From an uncultured Verrucomicrobiota bacterium (GTDB taxonomy: Bacteria > Verrucomicrobiota > Kiritimatiellia > RFP12 > UBA1067): 16,425 nucleotides of DNA. The notes under the pieces were generated by a model. It worked only from the letters and a program-made list of their open reading frames with translations, searched no databases and was not told the origin of the DNA. How positions within the stretch are numbered: position 1 is the stretch's first letter; each line of letters opens with the position of its first letter. Shown piece after piece: positions 1 to 7,567 of the stretch. The translations under genes were made by a program, and so were the position numbers. The stretch is taken from assembly GCA_946615875.1 (NCBI GenBank), contig CAMOIK010000023.1, positions 1 to 16,425 of the forward strand, given 5' to 3'.

Positions 1-43
1 AAGCAGCATTGATGCACAAAAACCGCTCCTAACACACGTAAAA

Positions 44-208
44 ATCCATATATAGAGCGTCCCCATCCTCCATATATGACGCGCCCGCGACTCTATATAT
101 GGAGAACAGCGACTCTATATATAGAGAACCCGCGACTCTATATATAGAGAGCCAGCGAGTCCATATATAGAGTATCCGCCGCCAATATATAGAGCGCTCC
201 ATATATGG
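44..208. repeat. Tandem array of eight TATATA-centred palindromic boxes
   Basis: Eight copies or near-copies of the palindrome CTCTATATATAGAG lie here, with centres at about 50.5, 74.5, 97.5, 119.5, 142.5, 165.5, 187.5 and 203.5. The first seven are 22-24 bp apart, close to two helical turns; the last step is 16 bp. Copies at 113-126 and 136-149 are perfect palindromes. Others swap CTCTA for CTCCA or TAGAG for TGGAG, and the swap at 91-104 gives a mixed half-site pair. Spacers are variable but often end in GCGA. The AT-rich boxes stand out in a GC-rich region. They could be a multi-site protein-binding array or a degenerate tandem repeat of about 23 bp. The open frame across them on the - strand is only repeat translation. 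Function unknown. Confidence 0.85.
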
Positions 209-279
209 CCGACTGCGGCGCAATTGCGGGAAAGCAAACGCTGTCGTCGTGAAGGCGGTGCGGGACGCGACATGGCAGC

Positions 280-319
280 GTTGAAAAACTTCAACGCATT
301 TTCAACGCACTTTCAACAC
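280..319. repeat. TTCAAC repeats at 11-bp spacing plus inverted copy
   Basis: Three direct copies of TTCAAC (core at 290-295, 301-306 and 312-317) are spaced exactly 11 bp apart, with similar flanks (GCA/CAC between T-runs). An inverted copy GTTGAA at 280-285 forms a 6-bp dyad with the first TTCAAC around a 4-nt AAAC loop. The array sits 20 bp upstream of the -10 element of the comM operon, where one face of the helix would present all copies to a regulator. This is consistent with an operator or activator site, which is inference. Confidence 0.6.
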
Positions 320-336
320 TCGCGCCGCCGCGAATA

Positions 337-345
337 TGGGATAAT
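337..345 (+). promoter_or_regulatory. Extended -10 promoter of the comM operon
   Basis: TGG-GATAAT is an extended -10 element (TGn at 337-339, GATAAT at 340-345), 45 nt upstream of the comM ATG. No good -35 hexamer is visible at 16-18 bp, where the TTCAAC repeat array lies just upstream instead. This fits a promoter that relies on the extended -10 or on an activator. The TGn-NATAAT form recurs at the other promoters in this window. Confidence 0.5.
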
Positions 346-379
346 GTAGGCGTCTTGAGGGAACATGGAAAACGCGAGC

Positions 380-384
380 GGAGG
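380..384 (+). promoter_or_regulatory. Ribosome binding site deciding the comM start
   Basis: GGAGG lies 6 nt before ATG 391. It decides in favour of the start MLSKCYSG over the in-frame TTG at 355, which has no such site. Confidence 0.75.
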
Positions 385-390
385 GAAAAG

Positions 391-1941
391 ATGCTGTCAA
401 AGTGCTATTCTGGGACGATTGCGGGAATCGATGCGACCATGGTCGAGATCGAAGTTAACGCGCATCCGTCGGACGAGCCGCGCTTCACCATCGTCGGTCT
501 GCCGGACACCGCCGTCAGGGAGTCGAAGGATCGCGTGAGGAACGCGATACTGCACTCCGGCTACAAGCCGAAGTTCAACCTTTCCGTGACGGTCAATCTG
601 GCTCCGGCCAACGTCAAGAAGGAGGGGCCGATCTACGACCTGCCCATCGCGCTGGGGCTGCTCCGCGCATCCAAACGCCTTGAGTGCGAAAACCTGCACG
701 ACTTCGCATTCGTCGGCGAACTCGCCCTCTCCGGCCAGGTGCGCCGCGTAAACGGCGCCCTGCCCATCGCGCTGGCGATGCGCAGACTCGGCAAAAAGGC
801 GATCCTGGTGCCGGCGGAGAACGCCGAGGAGGCGAGCGTCGCGACGGGCATCGACGTCATCCCCGTATCTTCGCTCGCCGAAGCCGTCGCATTCCTCGTG
901 GGGGAGGCGAAGATTGCGCCGGTCTTCACCGACCTCGCGGCTCTGGTCGCGGCGGACGACGGCAACGGCGACGACTTCGCCGACGTCAAAGGGCAGGAGA
1001 CCGCCAAGCGCGCAATCGAGGTAGCCGTCGCCGGCGGACACAACATGCTGATGATAGGCTCGCCGGGCGCAGGCAAGACCATGCTGGCGCGCCGCATCCC
1101 CTCCATACTGCCGCCCATGAGCGCGGAAGAAGCGCTGGAGGTCTCCAAAATACACTCCGTCGCAGGCGCTTCCAAGGGAAATGGAACGTTCGTGACGCAT
1201 CGCCCATTCCGCGCCCCGCACCACACCGTCAGCTCCTTCGGGCTGCTTGGCGGCGGCTCCCACCCGAAACCGGGCGAGGTCTCGCTGGCGCACAGGGGCG
1301 TCCTCTTCCTCGACGAGTTCGCGGAGTTCCCTCGGCAGGCGCTGGAAGTCCTGCGTCAGCCTCTGGAAGACGGGCACGTCACCGTCTCGCGAGCGACGGC
1401 CGCGCTCGACTTCCCGTCGCGCTTCATGCTCATAGCCGCCATGAACCCGTGCCCGTGCGGCTACTACAACGACCCGACGCGGGAGTGCCGGTGCTCACAT
1501 ATGCAGATCGTTCGCTATCAACAGCGCATCTCGGGCCCTCTCCTCGACAGAATCGACATCCAGACCGGCGTCAATCCTGTCAGCGCCAGAGACCTGCACA
1601 GACTGGGCAGCGGCGAATCCAGCGCTTCCATCAGGAGACGCGTGCTGGCCGCACGCGAAATACAGAAGGCCCGCTACAGCGGAATGCGGGGTGTGCTCAC
1701 GAACGCGGACGTGAAAAGCCGCGACCTGCGCGACGTGTGCAAACTGACGCCGTCCGGCGAGACGGAAGTCCAGCGGACGATAGACGCGCTCAAACTCTCG
1801 GCCCGCGCCTACGACAGGATACTGCGCGTGGCGCGGACCATCGCCGACCTCGCCGGACGCGACCAGGTGGAGCGCGGCGACGTGTTCGAGGCGGCGACAT
1901 ACCGCCGTCTCGACGCTTCGGACGACTCCTTCTGGATCTGA
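391..1941 (+). CDS. comM: YifB/ComM family AAA+ ATPase (Mg-chelatase-like)
   Basis: This protein of 516 residues matches the usual length of ComM (about 506), a hexameric helicase that promotes branch migration during natural transformation. An N-terminal ChlI-like domain (residues 1-170, starting MLSKCYSGTIAGIDA) carries the family's IVGLPDTAVRESKDRVRNA pattern near 34-52. The AAA+ core follows: Walker A GSPGAGKT (223-230), RPFRAPHH (271-278), Walker B VLFLDEF (304-310) and MNPCPCGYY (351-359) with a following CRC. The RISGPLLDRIDI segment (379-390) is typical of Mg-chelatase-like ATPases. The C-terminal lid runs to residue 516. ATG 391 is preferred over TTG 355 because GGAGG precedes it. 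It is the first gene of a probable three-gene operon with DUF2851 and comEC. Family assignment is secure; the role in transformation is inferred from family knowledge and the comEC neighbour. Confidence 0.95.
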   Translation: MLSKCYSGTIAGIDATMVEIEVNAHPSDEPRFTIVGLPDTAVRESKDRVRNAILHSGYKPKFNLSVTVNLAPANVKKEGPIYDLPIALGLLRASKRLECENLHDFAFVGELALSGQVRRVNGALPIALAMRRLGKKAILVPAENAEEASVATGIDVIPVSSLAEAVAFLVGEAKIAPVFTDLAALVAADDGNGDDFADVKGQETAKRAIEVAVAGGHNMLMIGSPGAGKTMLARRIPSILPPMSAEEALEVSKIHSVAGASKGNGTFVTHRPFRAPHHTVSSFGLLGGGSHPKPGEVSLAHRGVLFLDEFAEFPRQALEVLRQPLEDGHVTVSRATAALDFPSRFMLIAAMNPCPCGYYNDPTRECRCSHMQIVRYQQRISGPLLDRIDIQTGVNPVSARDLHRLGSGESSASIRRRVLAAREIQKARYSGMRGVLTNADVKSRDLRDVCKLTPSGETEVQRTIDALKLSARAYDRILRVARTIADLAGRDQVERGDVFEAATYRRLDASDDSFWI

Positions 1942-2010
1942 AAGGCCGACGCCGTCCAAATGCAATGGCGGCCATCCAAAACCACGGGACGCGAAGAAAG
2001 GAGTTGAGAC

Positions 2011-3213
2011 ATGGGTGTCACGGGCTTGCGATGTTTCGAGTTCTGCCCAGACAGCGAACCTCTGACGGAACGCCACCTCCAGGCGCTATGGTACGACCGC
2101 GACATGCGCCCGCCTGTCATGCACGACTCCTCGGGCGCGGAAATACGCGTGGCGGACCCCGGCGAATGGAACCTGGGGCATGGCCCGGATTTCAAGCACG
2201 CCACGCTGGAGATCGGCAGGGAGCGCCGCAGGGTCTGCGGCGACGTGGAAATACACCTCCGCCCTTCGGATTGGACGGCTCATGGTCACGGCTCGGACCG
2301 CGCATACGACGGCGTCGTGGCCCATGTCACATGGACTGACGGGCCGACGCCACCGACGTTGCCGAAAGACGCGCTCTCCATTCCGATCGGGCGCATCATG
2401 GCATCCGACATCGGCTTTTCGCCTGAGCAGATCGACCTGACAGGCTATCCGTTCGCACGCCTGCCCATGGACGAGCGCCCGTGCCAGAAAGCCTTGGACG
2501 GCGACCCCGACCTCGCCAGGGCGGCGCTTTCCTGCGCGGGCGCGAAGCGCCTCTCCGTGAAGTCCAGGCGTTTCGCGGCCGCGCTCGCCGACGCATCCCG
2601 GCAGACCCGCCGGCAAGTCCTCTACGAGGCGCTGATGGCGGCTCTCGGCTACAAGAACAACGCGAACGCCTTTCGCTTCATCGCCAAGCGCATACCCTAC
2701 GAGGCGGCGGTCTCCGAATGCGACAACCTTGCAATGGCATACCATGCCGCCGCAGACTTCACCGAATGGGATCTTCGCGGGGTGCGCCCAAACAATCTTC
2801 CCGCGAAACGGCTGGAGGCTGCCGCGAAATTCTTTGGCGCGGGCAGGATGGGGCCGCTGCTCGACACCGCCGACTTCTCGGCGGCAGGATGCCGCGGCAT
2901 GGTCGCGATGCTGGCGAAAGACGGCTTCATGGGCCGCGCACGCGCCGCCGCCGTCATCGCCAACGTCCTGGCCCCGCTCGCAATGGCGGAAGGCCGCATT
3001 CCGCACCCTCCCGATTGGCTGCCGCCGGAGGATCTTTCAGGGCCTATGCGCCTGACCGCGTTCCGCCTCCTCGGGCGCGACCACAACCCTTCCGCGTTCT
3101 ACCTGGATAACGGGCTGAGAATGCAGGGGCTGCTGCAGATCCACAGGGAGTTCTGCCTGACCCTCTATCCAGACTGCGAACGCTGCGCCGTCGCCGCACT
3201 CGGAGCAGCATAG
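2011..3213 (+). CDS. DUF2851 family protein
   Basis: This 400-residue protein has the conserved N-terminal pattern of DUF2851: ERHLQALWYD (20-29), PGEWNLGHGPDF (50-61), GDVEIH (77-82) and DWTAHGH (87-93) with a following HV. The pattern is rich in Asp, Glu and His, as in a metal or nucleic-acid active site, but no function is established. A mid-protein LGYKNNANAFRF block is also typical. The C-terminus holds three cysteines spaced C-x6-C-x2-C (382, 389, 392). No signal peptide or membrane segment is seen, so it is probably cytosolic. AAAGGAG at 1997-2003 lies 7 nt before the ATG and fixes the start. It lies 69 bp after comM and 19 bp before comEC on the same strand, so it is probably co-transcribed. 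A link to DNA uptake is only suggested by position. Confidence 0.85.
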   Translation: MGVTGLRCFEFCPDSEPLTERHLQALWYDRDMRPPVMHDSSGAEIRVADPGEWNLGHGPDFKHATLEIGRERRRVCGDVEIHLRPSDWTAHGHGSDRAYDGVVAHVTWTDGPTPPTLPKDALSIPIGRIMASDIGFSPEQIDLTGYPFARLPMDERPCQKALDGDPDLARAALSCAGAKRLSVKSRRFAAALADASRQTRRQVLYEALMAALGYKNNANAFRFIAKRIPYEAAVSECDNLAMAYHAAADFTEWDLRGVRPNNLPAKRLEAAAKFFGAGRMGPLLDTADFSAAGCRGMVAMLAKDGFMGRARAAAVIANVLAPLAMAEGRIPHPPDWLPPEDLSGPMRLTAFRLLGRDHNPSAFYLDNGLRMQGLLQIHREFCLTLYPDCERCAVAALGAA

Positions 3214-3232
3214 CGAAGACGCCCGCCACGAC

Positions 3233-4708
3233 ATGCTGCCGCATCCCACCATATGCTCGACCGAGACGAAATGGCTGGCGGTCTGCGCCGCGCTCGCCAT
3301 AGGCGAATATTGCGGCTTCCGCTGTCAGCCGTGGGCGGCCGCGTGGCCGCTCGCGCTGTTGCTGGCCACGCTGTGCGCCCTGTTCGGCTTCGGACTTCCG
3401 GCGAAAGGCTGGCCCTACGCCGCACTCGCATTCGTCGGCGCCGCGCTCGCGCTGCTGGACGTAAGCCGCCACGGCGCCGTGCTCAACGACATCCTCGTTC
3501 GCTCGTCGGGGCGGCCGCACTGCGCCGTCTTCACGCTGCGCGACGACGCCCGCGTCTCGCGAACCCCGAAAGGCGCGGTGCTGGCAGAGTTCCCCGGCAG
3601 GATCGGCGCCCTTCGCGTCAATGTGGTCGCCAGCTTGCCTCCAGGCTCCAACCCGCCAAAGGCGGGAGAGACGTGGCAGTGCACGGGGTGGCTTTCTGGC
3701 TTCCACGATGACAATGCCCTCCGCCGCCGCACGTTCAGCGTGCGCGGCAAGCGCGCATCGATCGTCCGCCTGGCGGACGGCACGGAAGCATGGTCGTGGC
3801 GGCGCGCGCTCTGCGCGATGAAGAAGAGCGCGGCGCGACGGCTCCGCGCCGGACTTGACGGCAACGAGGACTCCCACCGTCTGCTCTGCGCGATGCTTCT
3901 AGGCGAACGCTCGCTGATGGACGCAAGGGAGCGGCAGGACTTCATCGGCGCTGGCGCTATGCACGTCTTCGCGATATCCGGGCTGCACGTTATGGTCGTC
4001 GCCCGGATATTCATCCTCGTGAGCGTCGCCACTCTGCTGCCTCTGAGGTTCGCGGGCGTAGTCGCGGTTCCTCTGCTTTGGCTCTACGTCATGATGGTCG
4101 GCTCGCCTCCCAGCGCCGTGAGGGCGGCTGGCATGGCGTCGCTATGCATGGCCGCGCCCATGTTCTGGCGCAGGCCGAACGGCATCGTGGCATGGGCTAT
4201 GGCGTTCTTCGCCGCACACGTCGCAAATCCTTCGCAACTGATGGATGCCGGGAGCGGACTCTCGTTCGCGGTCATGCTCGCCATCGTCGTCACCATGCGC
4301 CTGTGCGGATGGGCGGTGAACCGACCGGTCTTCGGCACGCTGCTCGTCTCTAGCATCGCCTGGGCGGCGGGGCTGCCGATCGCGGTGCGCCTCTTCGGCC
4401 ACATCTCGTTCGGAGGACTGCTGGCCGGCCCCATAGTGATTCCGGCGGCCACGTGCGCCACGATATGCGGCGTCATCGGCATAATGGCGAGTTTCATCTC
4501 CCCGCATCTCGCCGCCTACCCCAACGCCTTCGCCGGGCTGATCATGCGCTTCATGACCGCCGTTTCGGCGATGATCGCGAAGATTCCAGGCGCATACCTG
4601 AACGTCGCCAACTGGTCGATGGTCGAATGCCTGGCATGGTATGCCGCGCTCGCCGCCGCCATGTGGCTGGCGGTCAGGATCCACGAACGCCGCGCGACCA
4701 CCATCTGA
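3233..4708 (+). CDS. comEC: ComEC/Rec2-type competence membrane protein, short form
   Basis: This 491-residue polytopic membrane protein has N-terminal hydrophobic helices (about residues 14-80), a soluble DUF4131-like region, and then the Competence domain. The hallmark HVFAISGLHV (244-253) follows LLCAMLLGERSLMDARERQDF. Several more membrane helices run to the end. ComEC forms the inner-membrane channel for single-stranded DNA during transformation. Full-length relatives are about 700-800 residues and end in a metallo-beta-lactamase-like domain. That domain is absent here: the protein stops shortly after the last helices and shows no HxHxDH motif. The start at 3233 has no strong ribosome binding site and may depend on coupling to the DUF2851 gene, whose stop is 19 nt upstream. 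It ends facing birA. Confidence 0.85.
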   Translation: MLPHPTICSTETKWLAVCAALAIGEYCGFRCQPWAAAWPLALLLATLCALFGFGLPAKGWPYAALAFVGAALALLDVSRHGAVLNDILVRSSGRPHCAVFTLRDDARVSRTPKGAVLAEFPGRIGALRVNVVASLPPGSNPPKAGETWQCTGWLSGFHDDNALRRRTFSVRGKRASIVRLADGTEAWSWRRALCAMKKSAARRLRAGLDGNEDSHRLLCAMLLGERSLMDARERQDFIGAGAMHVFAISGLHVMVVARIFILVSVATLLPLRFAGVVAVPLLWLYVMMVGSPPSAVRAAGMASLCMAAPMFWRRPNGIVAWAMAFFAAHVANPSQLMDAGSGLSFAVMLAIVVTMRLCGWAVNRPVFGTLLVSSIAWAAGLPIAVRLFGHISFGGLLAGPIVIPAATCATICGVIGIMASFISPHLAAYPNAFAGLIMRFMTAVSAMIAKIPGAYLNVANWSMVECLAWYAALAAAMWLAVRIHERRATTI

Positions 4709-4743
4709 CTACTCGCGCCGCGCACGGGCGAAGACGCCGCCCC

Positions 4744-5478
4744 TCATGCCGGGCGGGTGCGTTGCCTGCCGATGGAGAGCAGATGCGCCTCGCCGGCGTA
4801 GATGCGCTCTGAACCGACGACAAGCGCTCCGTCGTCTGCAACGCCGCCGCACATGCCTGTCGCTGGCGCGGTGTCTCCATCCGTGCGGCGGATTGAAACG
4901 ACGTGGCCTTTCAGGGCGTCCAGACGGGATATCTGCGGCAGCAGGGCGGCGAATCCCTCGTTCCTCCAGCGGGACGCAAAACGCTCAAGAGAGGCGAGGA
5001 TGGCGTCGCGGACGTCGATGACGGAGGCGTCGGAGCCGAGAAGACGCAGCGACGTGGCGCGCCCGGCGAGTTCTGCGGGGAAGCGCGCCTGGCGGACATT
5101 GACGCCGATGCCTGCGACGACGTTGTCTCCGTGACGCTCGCAAAGCACGCCGGCGAGCTTAAGCAGACCGTTTCGCCCTGCGGCCACCACTATGTCGTTT
5201 GGCCATTTCAGCCGCAGTCCGGGCGAATGCGCGGCAAGCGCGTCTGCCACCGAAAGGCCGACGACCAGCGGAAACGTTGCGACTTCCGCGGCATCCATGC
5301 CTGCGGCGTCCACGACAGCCGACATCATGAGATTCTCGCCTGGCGGCGACAGCCACCTGTGGTCTAGGCGTCCGCGCCCGGCGCTCTGGTGCCCCGCAGT
5401 GAACACATCGCCCGGCGCACCGGCCAGCGCCAGGGTGTTGGTCGATTCCGTCTCATCGAAATGGTGTATCTTCCACAT
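4744..5478 (-). CDS. birA: Biotin-[acetyl-CoA-carboxylase] ligase (no DNA-binding domain)
   Basis: This 244-residue ligase activates biotin as biotinyl-AMP and attaches it to a lysine of biotin carboxyl carrier proteins. Visible motifs are the TESTNT start (10-15), the adenylate-binding QSAGRGRLDHRW (31-42), KWPNDI (91-96), KLAGVL (107-112) and GIGVNV (123-128). A small SH3-like C-terminal domain follows (about 185-240). The N-terminal helix-turn-helix of E. coli BirA is missing, so this is a monofunctional enzyme that should not repress a bio operon. The start is 15 nt downstream of the murCB stop with no clear ribosome binding site, so coupling to murCB is likely. It converges with comEC, leaving 35 bp between stops. 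Confidence 0.93.
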   Translation of the reverse strand: MWKIHHFDETESTNTLALAGAPGDVFTAGHQSAGRGRLDHRWLSPPGENLMMSAVVDAAGMDAAEVATFPLVVGLSVADALAAHSPGLRLKWPNDIVVAAGRNGLLKLAGVLCERHGDNVVAGIGVNVRQARFPAELAGRATSLRLLGSDASVIDVRDAILASLERFASRWRNEGFAALLPQISRLDALKGHVVSIRRTDGDTAPATGMCGGVADDGALVVGSERIYAGEAHLLSIGRQRTRPA

Positions 5479-5493
5479 GGCGCGCGTCGGCGG

Positions 5494-7392
5494 TCAGGAC
5501 TCGCCGTCAAGTCCCCTGATTTCGTATTCCAGCGCCACCCCGAAACGATGCAGCACACGTTGGCGGCAAATCTGGGCCAGCGCGAGGATGTCGCTGGCCG
5601 TCGCGCCGTCGCCGGCGGCGATCACGTTGGCGTGCCCTTCCCAGACGTATGCGCCGCCGACGCGCAGGCCCTTGGCGCCTGCCGCTTCCAGCAGCCGCCC
5701 GGCGTGGTCGCCCGCAGGGTTTTTGAAGACGCTGCCACAGCAGCGCGCCGGGAATTTCAGACGCTTCGCGAGATACGTCCCAGCCGACTCTGCGGCGTTC
5801 GCCGCGAGACCCAAAACTTCCGCCTCGAACTCCACATCCTGTATTTCGCCGCAAATTGACGACGCGCGGTAGCCAAAGCCGCAATCCTTTCCTGCGATCC
5901 ATCTGCCATCGACCTTGACGCGCCTGACGACCTCGCAGATGGAATGGCCGAATGCTCCGGCATTCATCTTCACCCATCCACCGATCGTGCCGGGGATGCC
6001 AGCCATCCATGGAATGCCCAGCTCTGCGCCGGACCGTCCGGCAGGCCCGGCTGTGTGCACATACTCGTCGTCGGTCGTCAGATCCGTTATCCACAGGTTG
6101 GACCCCATGCCCACGATATGGCGCACTCCGCCGCCCACCGATTTGTTTGCCGTGCGGAAGAAAGTGGGCGCCTGTCGATGAGGTGCACGGGGATGAAAGG
6201 ACGCAGCGCCGGCGGGCGTTTCCAAGCGCTTGATTTTCTCCAGCAAATCACCGGCTCCGAGAACGAGCGTGACGTCGCCCGGCCTCCGCTCCAGGGAAAC
6301 ATGCCTCCACGCCTCCCGGCAAGACCGGGCGAGGAAAAGGCGCGGCACCGTGGCGGCGGCGCGAACGGCCGCGTACAAATCGGCGACATGTCCGCCCTCG
6401 ACGGGCTGCTCGAATGCAGGATAGGTCGGGCACAGCACCACTTCGTCGGCGCCTGGGAATGCGCTGGCGAACTCGTCCAGCAACGCCTTGGTGCGCGAAT
6501 AGCGGTGCGGCTGGAACAGGATGCGCAATCGCCCTTCGCAGACCGCGCGGGCCATGGATACTGCGCACTTCATCTCCGTGGGATGATGCGCGTAGTCGGC
6601 ATAGACGCCGTCCGCAATCCGCTGGAAACGCCTGTCCGGCAGCTGCGCCACCGCTTCCGGCAGACAGGCGGCGATACGTTCCCGGCTGTGCCCGCGCCGC
6701 AACGCCACCTCGATGGCCGCGCGTGCGTTGCGCCGGTTGTGTTCGCCAACGACCGGGATTTCCCAGCCGTCAGCCTCAAGCGACTCCGCCTCGACCACGT
6801 CACCGGCGGCGCGGCGCGCCGCCTCGAAACAGGCGTCATATGCGGACTTGTCGGGAAAATGGTCGGGGTGGTCGTATTCGCAGTTGGTGACGACCAGTGT
6901 GCGGGCGTGGTAGAGCGCGAGCGTCCCGTCCGATTCGTCCGCCTCCACCACAAGAGGGCCGGTGCCAGTGCGCGCCACCGGGCAATTGCCGGTCTCGCCG
7001 CCGATCGCCCATGCCACATCCTCGCCGAGGGCCAGGAGCAGCCTGGCCGTGAACGTTGCCGTGGTGGTCTTGCCGTGCGAACCGCAGACCGCGATGGTGT
7101 CGCGCCGCGATGCCATTTCGGCCAGCAGTTCGCCGCGATACCGCACCCTGCCGCCGGAGGCGGAGAGTTCTGCGCATCCTTCAGGGACGGCCGGCGTGGC
7201 GACGACGCAGTCCGCCGCCGCCACATGTGCCGGATCATGGCCGATGGCGACGCCTATGCCCAGAGACTCCAGCCATCGAGTGCGCGGCGACTCGCGCAGG
7301 TCGCAGCCGTCCACATCGTGCCCCTCGCCCTTGAGAAGCACGGCGAGCCCGGCCATCCCCACTCCGCCAATCCCTATGAAATGATACTTCAT
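5494..7392 (-). CDS. murCB: MurC-MurB fusion: UDP-MurNAc-L-alanine ligase / UDP-enolpyruvyl-GlcNAc reductase
   Basis: This 632-residue fusion carries two cytosolic peptidoglycan-precursor enzymes. The MurC half (1-390) has GIGGVGMAGLA (7-17), the ATP loop GSHGKTTT (104-111), ADESDGT (151-157), EYDHPDHF (172-179), HNRRNA (218-223), YAHHPTE (267-273) and QPHRYSRT (294-301). The MurB half (about 410-632) has MGSNLWITD (429-437), GIPGTIGG (465-472), MNAGAFG (476-482), GYRAS (507-511), CGSVFKNP (552-559) and EYEIRG (622-627), so the Tyr/Arg, Ser and Glu active-site residues are present. Both halves are short. The MurC central region between ESDGT and HNRRN is about 60 residues, and the MurB FAD-binding region lacks roughly 50 residues compared with stand-alone MurB. 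Start chosen at ATG 7392 (MKYHFIGIGG), with a -10-like element 9 nt upstream. An in-frame ATG at 7431 (645 aa) with GGGGA upstream is the alternative. birA follows 15 nt downstream. Confidence 0.93.
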   Translation of the reverse strand: MKYHFIGIGGVGMAGLAVLLKGEGHDVDGCDLRESPRTRWLESLGIGVAIGHDPAHVAAADCVVATPAVPEGCAELSASGGRVRYRGELLAEMASRRDTIAVCGSHGKTTTATFTARLLLALGEDVAWAIGGETGNCPVARTGTGPLVVEADESDGTLALYHARTLVVTNCEYDHPDHFPDKSAYDACFEAARRAAGDVVEAESLEADGWEIPVVGEHNRRNARAAIEVALRRGHSRERIAACLPEAVAQLPDRRFQRIADGVYADYAHHPTEMKCAVSMARAVCEGRLRILFQPHRYSRTKALLDEFASAFPGADEVVLCPTYPAFEQPVEGGHVADLYAAVRAAATVPRLFLARSCREAWRHVSLERRPGDVTLVLGAGDLLEKIKRLETPAGAASFHPRAPHRQAPTFFRTANKSVGGGVRHIVGMGSNLWITDLTTDDEYVHTAGPAGRSGAELGIPWMAGIPGTIGGWVKMNAGAFGHSICEVVRRVKVDGRWIAGKDCGFGYRASSICGEIQDVEFEAEVLGLAANAAESAGTYLAKRLKFPARCCGSVFKNPAGDHAGRLLEAAGAKGLRVGGAYVWEGHANVIAAGDGATASDILALAQICRQRVLHRFGVALEYEIRGLDGES

Positions 7393-7401
7393 GCGGCGAA
7401 T

Positions 7402-7410
7402 ATTATGCCA
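7402..7410 (-). promoter_or_regulatory. Extended -10-like element just upstream of murCB
   Basis: On the - strand TGG-CATAAT (CATAAT at 7402-7407, TGn at 7408-7410) is followed by ATTCGCCGC and the ATG. Transcription from it would begin about 3 nt before the start codon, giving a near-leaderless mRNA; no Shine-Dalgarno sequence is seen in that interval. The sequence resembles the stronger nifU and argG promoters (TGn-TATAAT-AT followed by n-CGC or GCGC). If translation begins at 7431 instead, this would be coding sequence. Confidence 0.35.
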
Positions 7411-7567
7411 TCTTCGAAATCTCTCATCCATCCAGTCCCCGCATTCCGGCCCTCACGGGCGAAACCGCGGTTCCAACGCATGGAACGCACCCCGACCGCC
7501 ATGCGCATCCGCAACGGCGGCCAGGGCCGTCCTCGCTCGTTTCGCCGCACCCGAAGCGCCAGGGCGG

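Noticed and set aside
44..208. CRISPR array
   Set aside because: Boxes are about 14 bp with spacers of about 9 bp, too short for CRISPR. The boxes vary and no cas gene is present.
29..223. 64-residue open frame on the - strand across the palindromes
   Set aside because: Its sequence is only the translation of the 22-23 bp repeat (recurrent YME/YIE words), with no ribosome binding site or family resemblance.
397..1377. 326-residue - frame opposite comM
   Set aside because: Antisense shadow caused by high GC; comM motifs are intact on the + strand.
684..2339. 551-residue + frame overlapping comM and DUF2851
   Set aside because: It is an Arg-rich shadow in another frame of two well-supported genes and resembles no family.
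4726..4742. Possible terminator between comEC and birA
   Set aside because: GGCG-AAGA-CGCC is only a 4-bp stem with no T-run on either strand.
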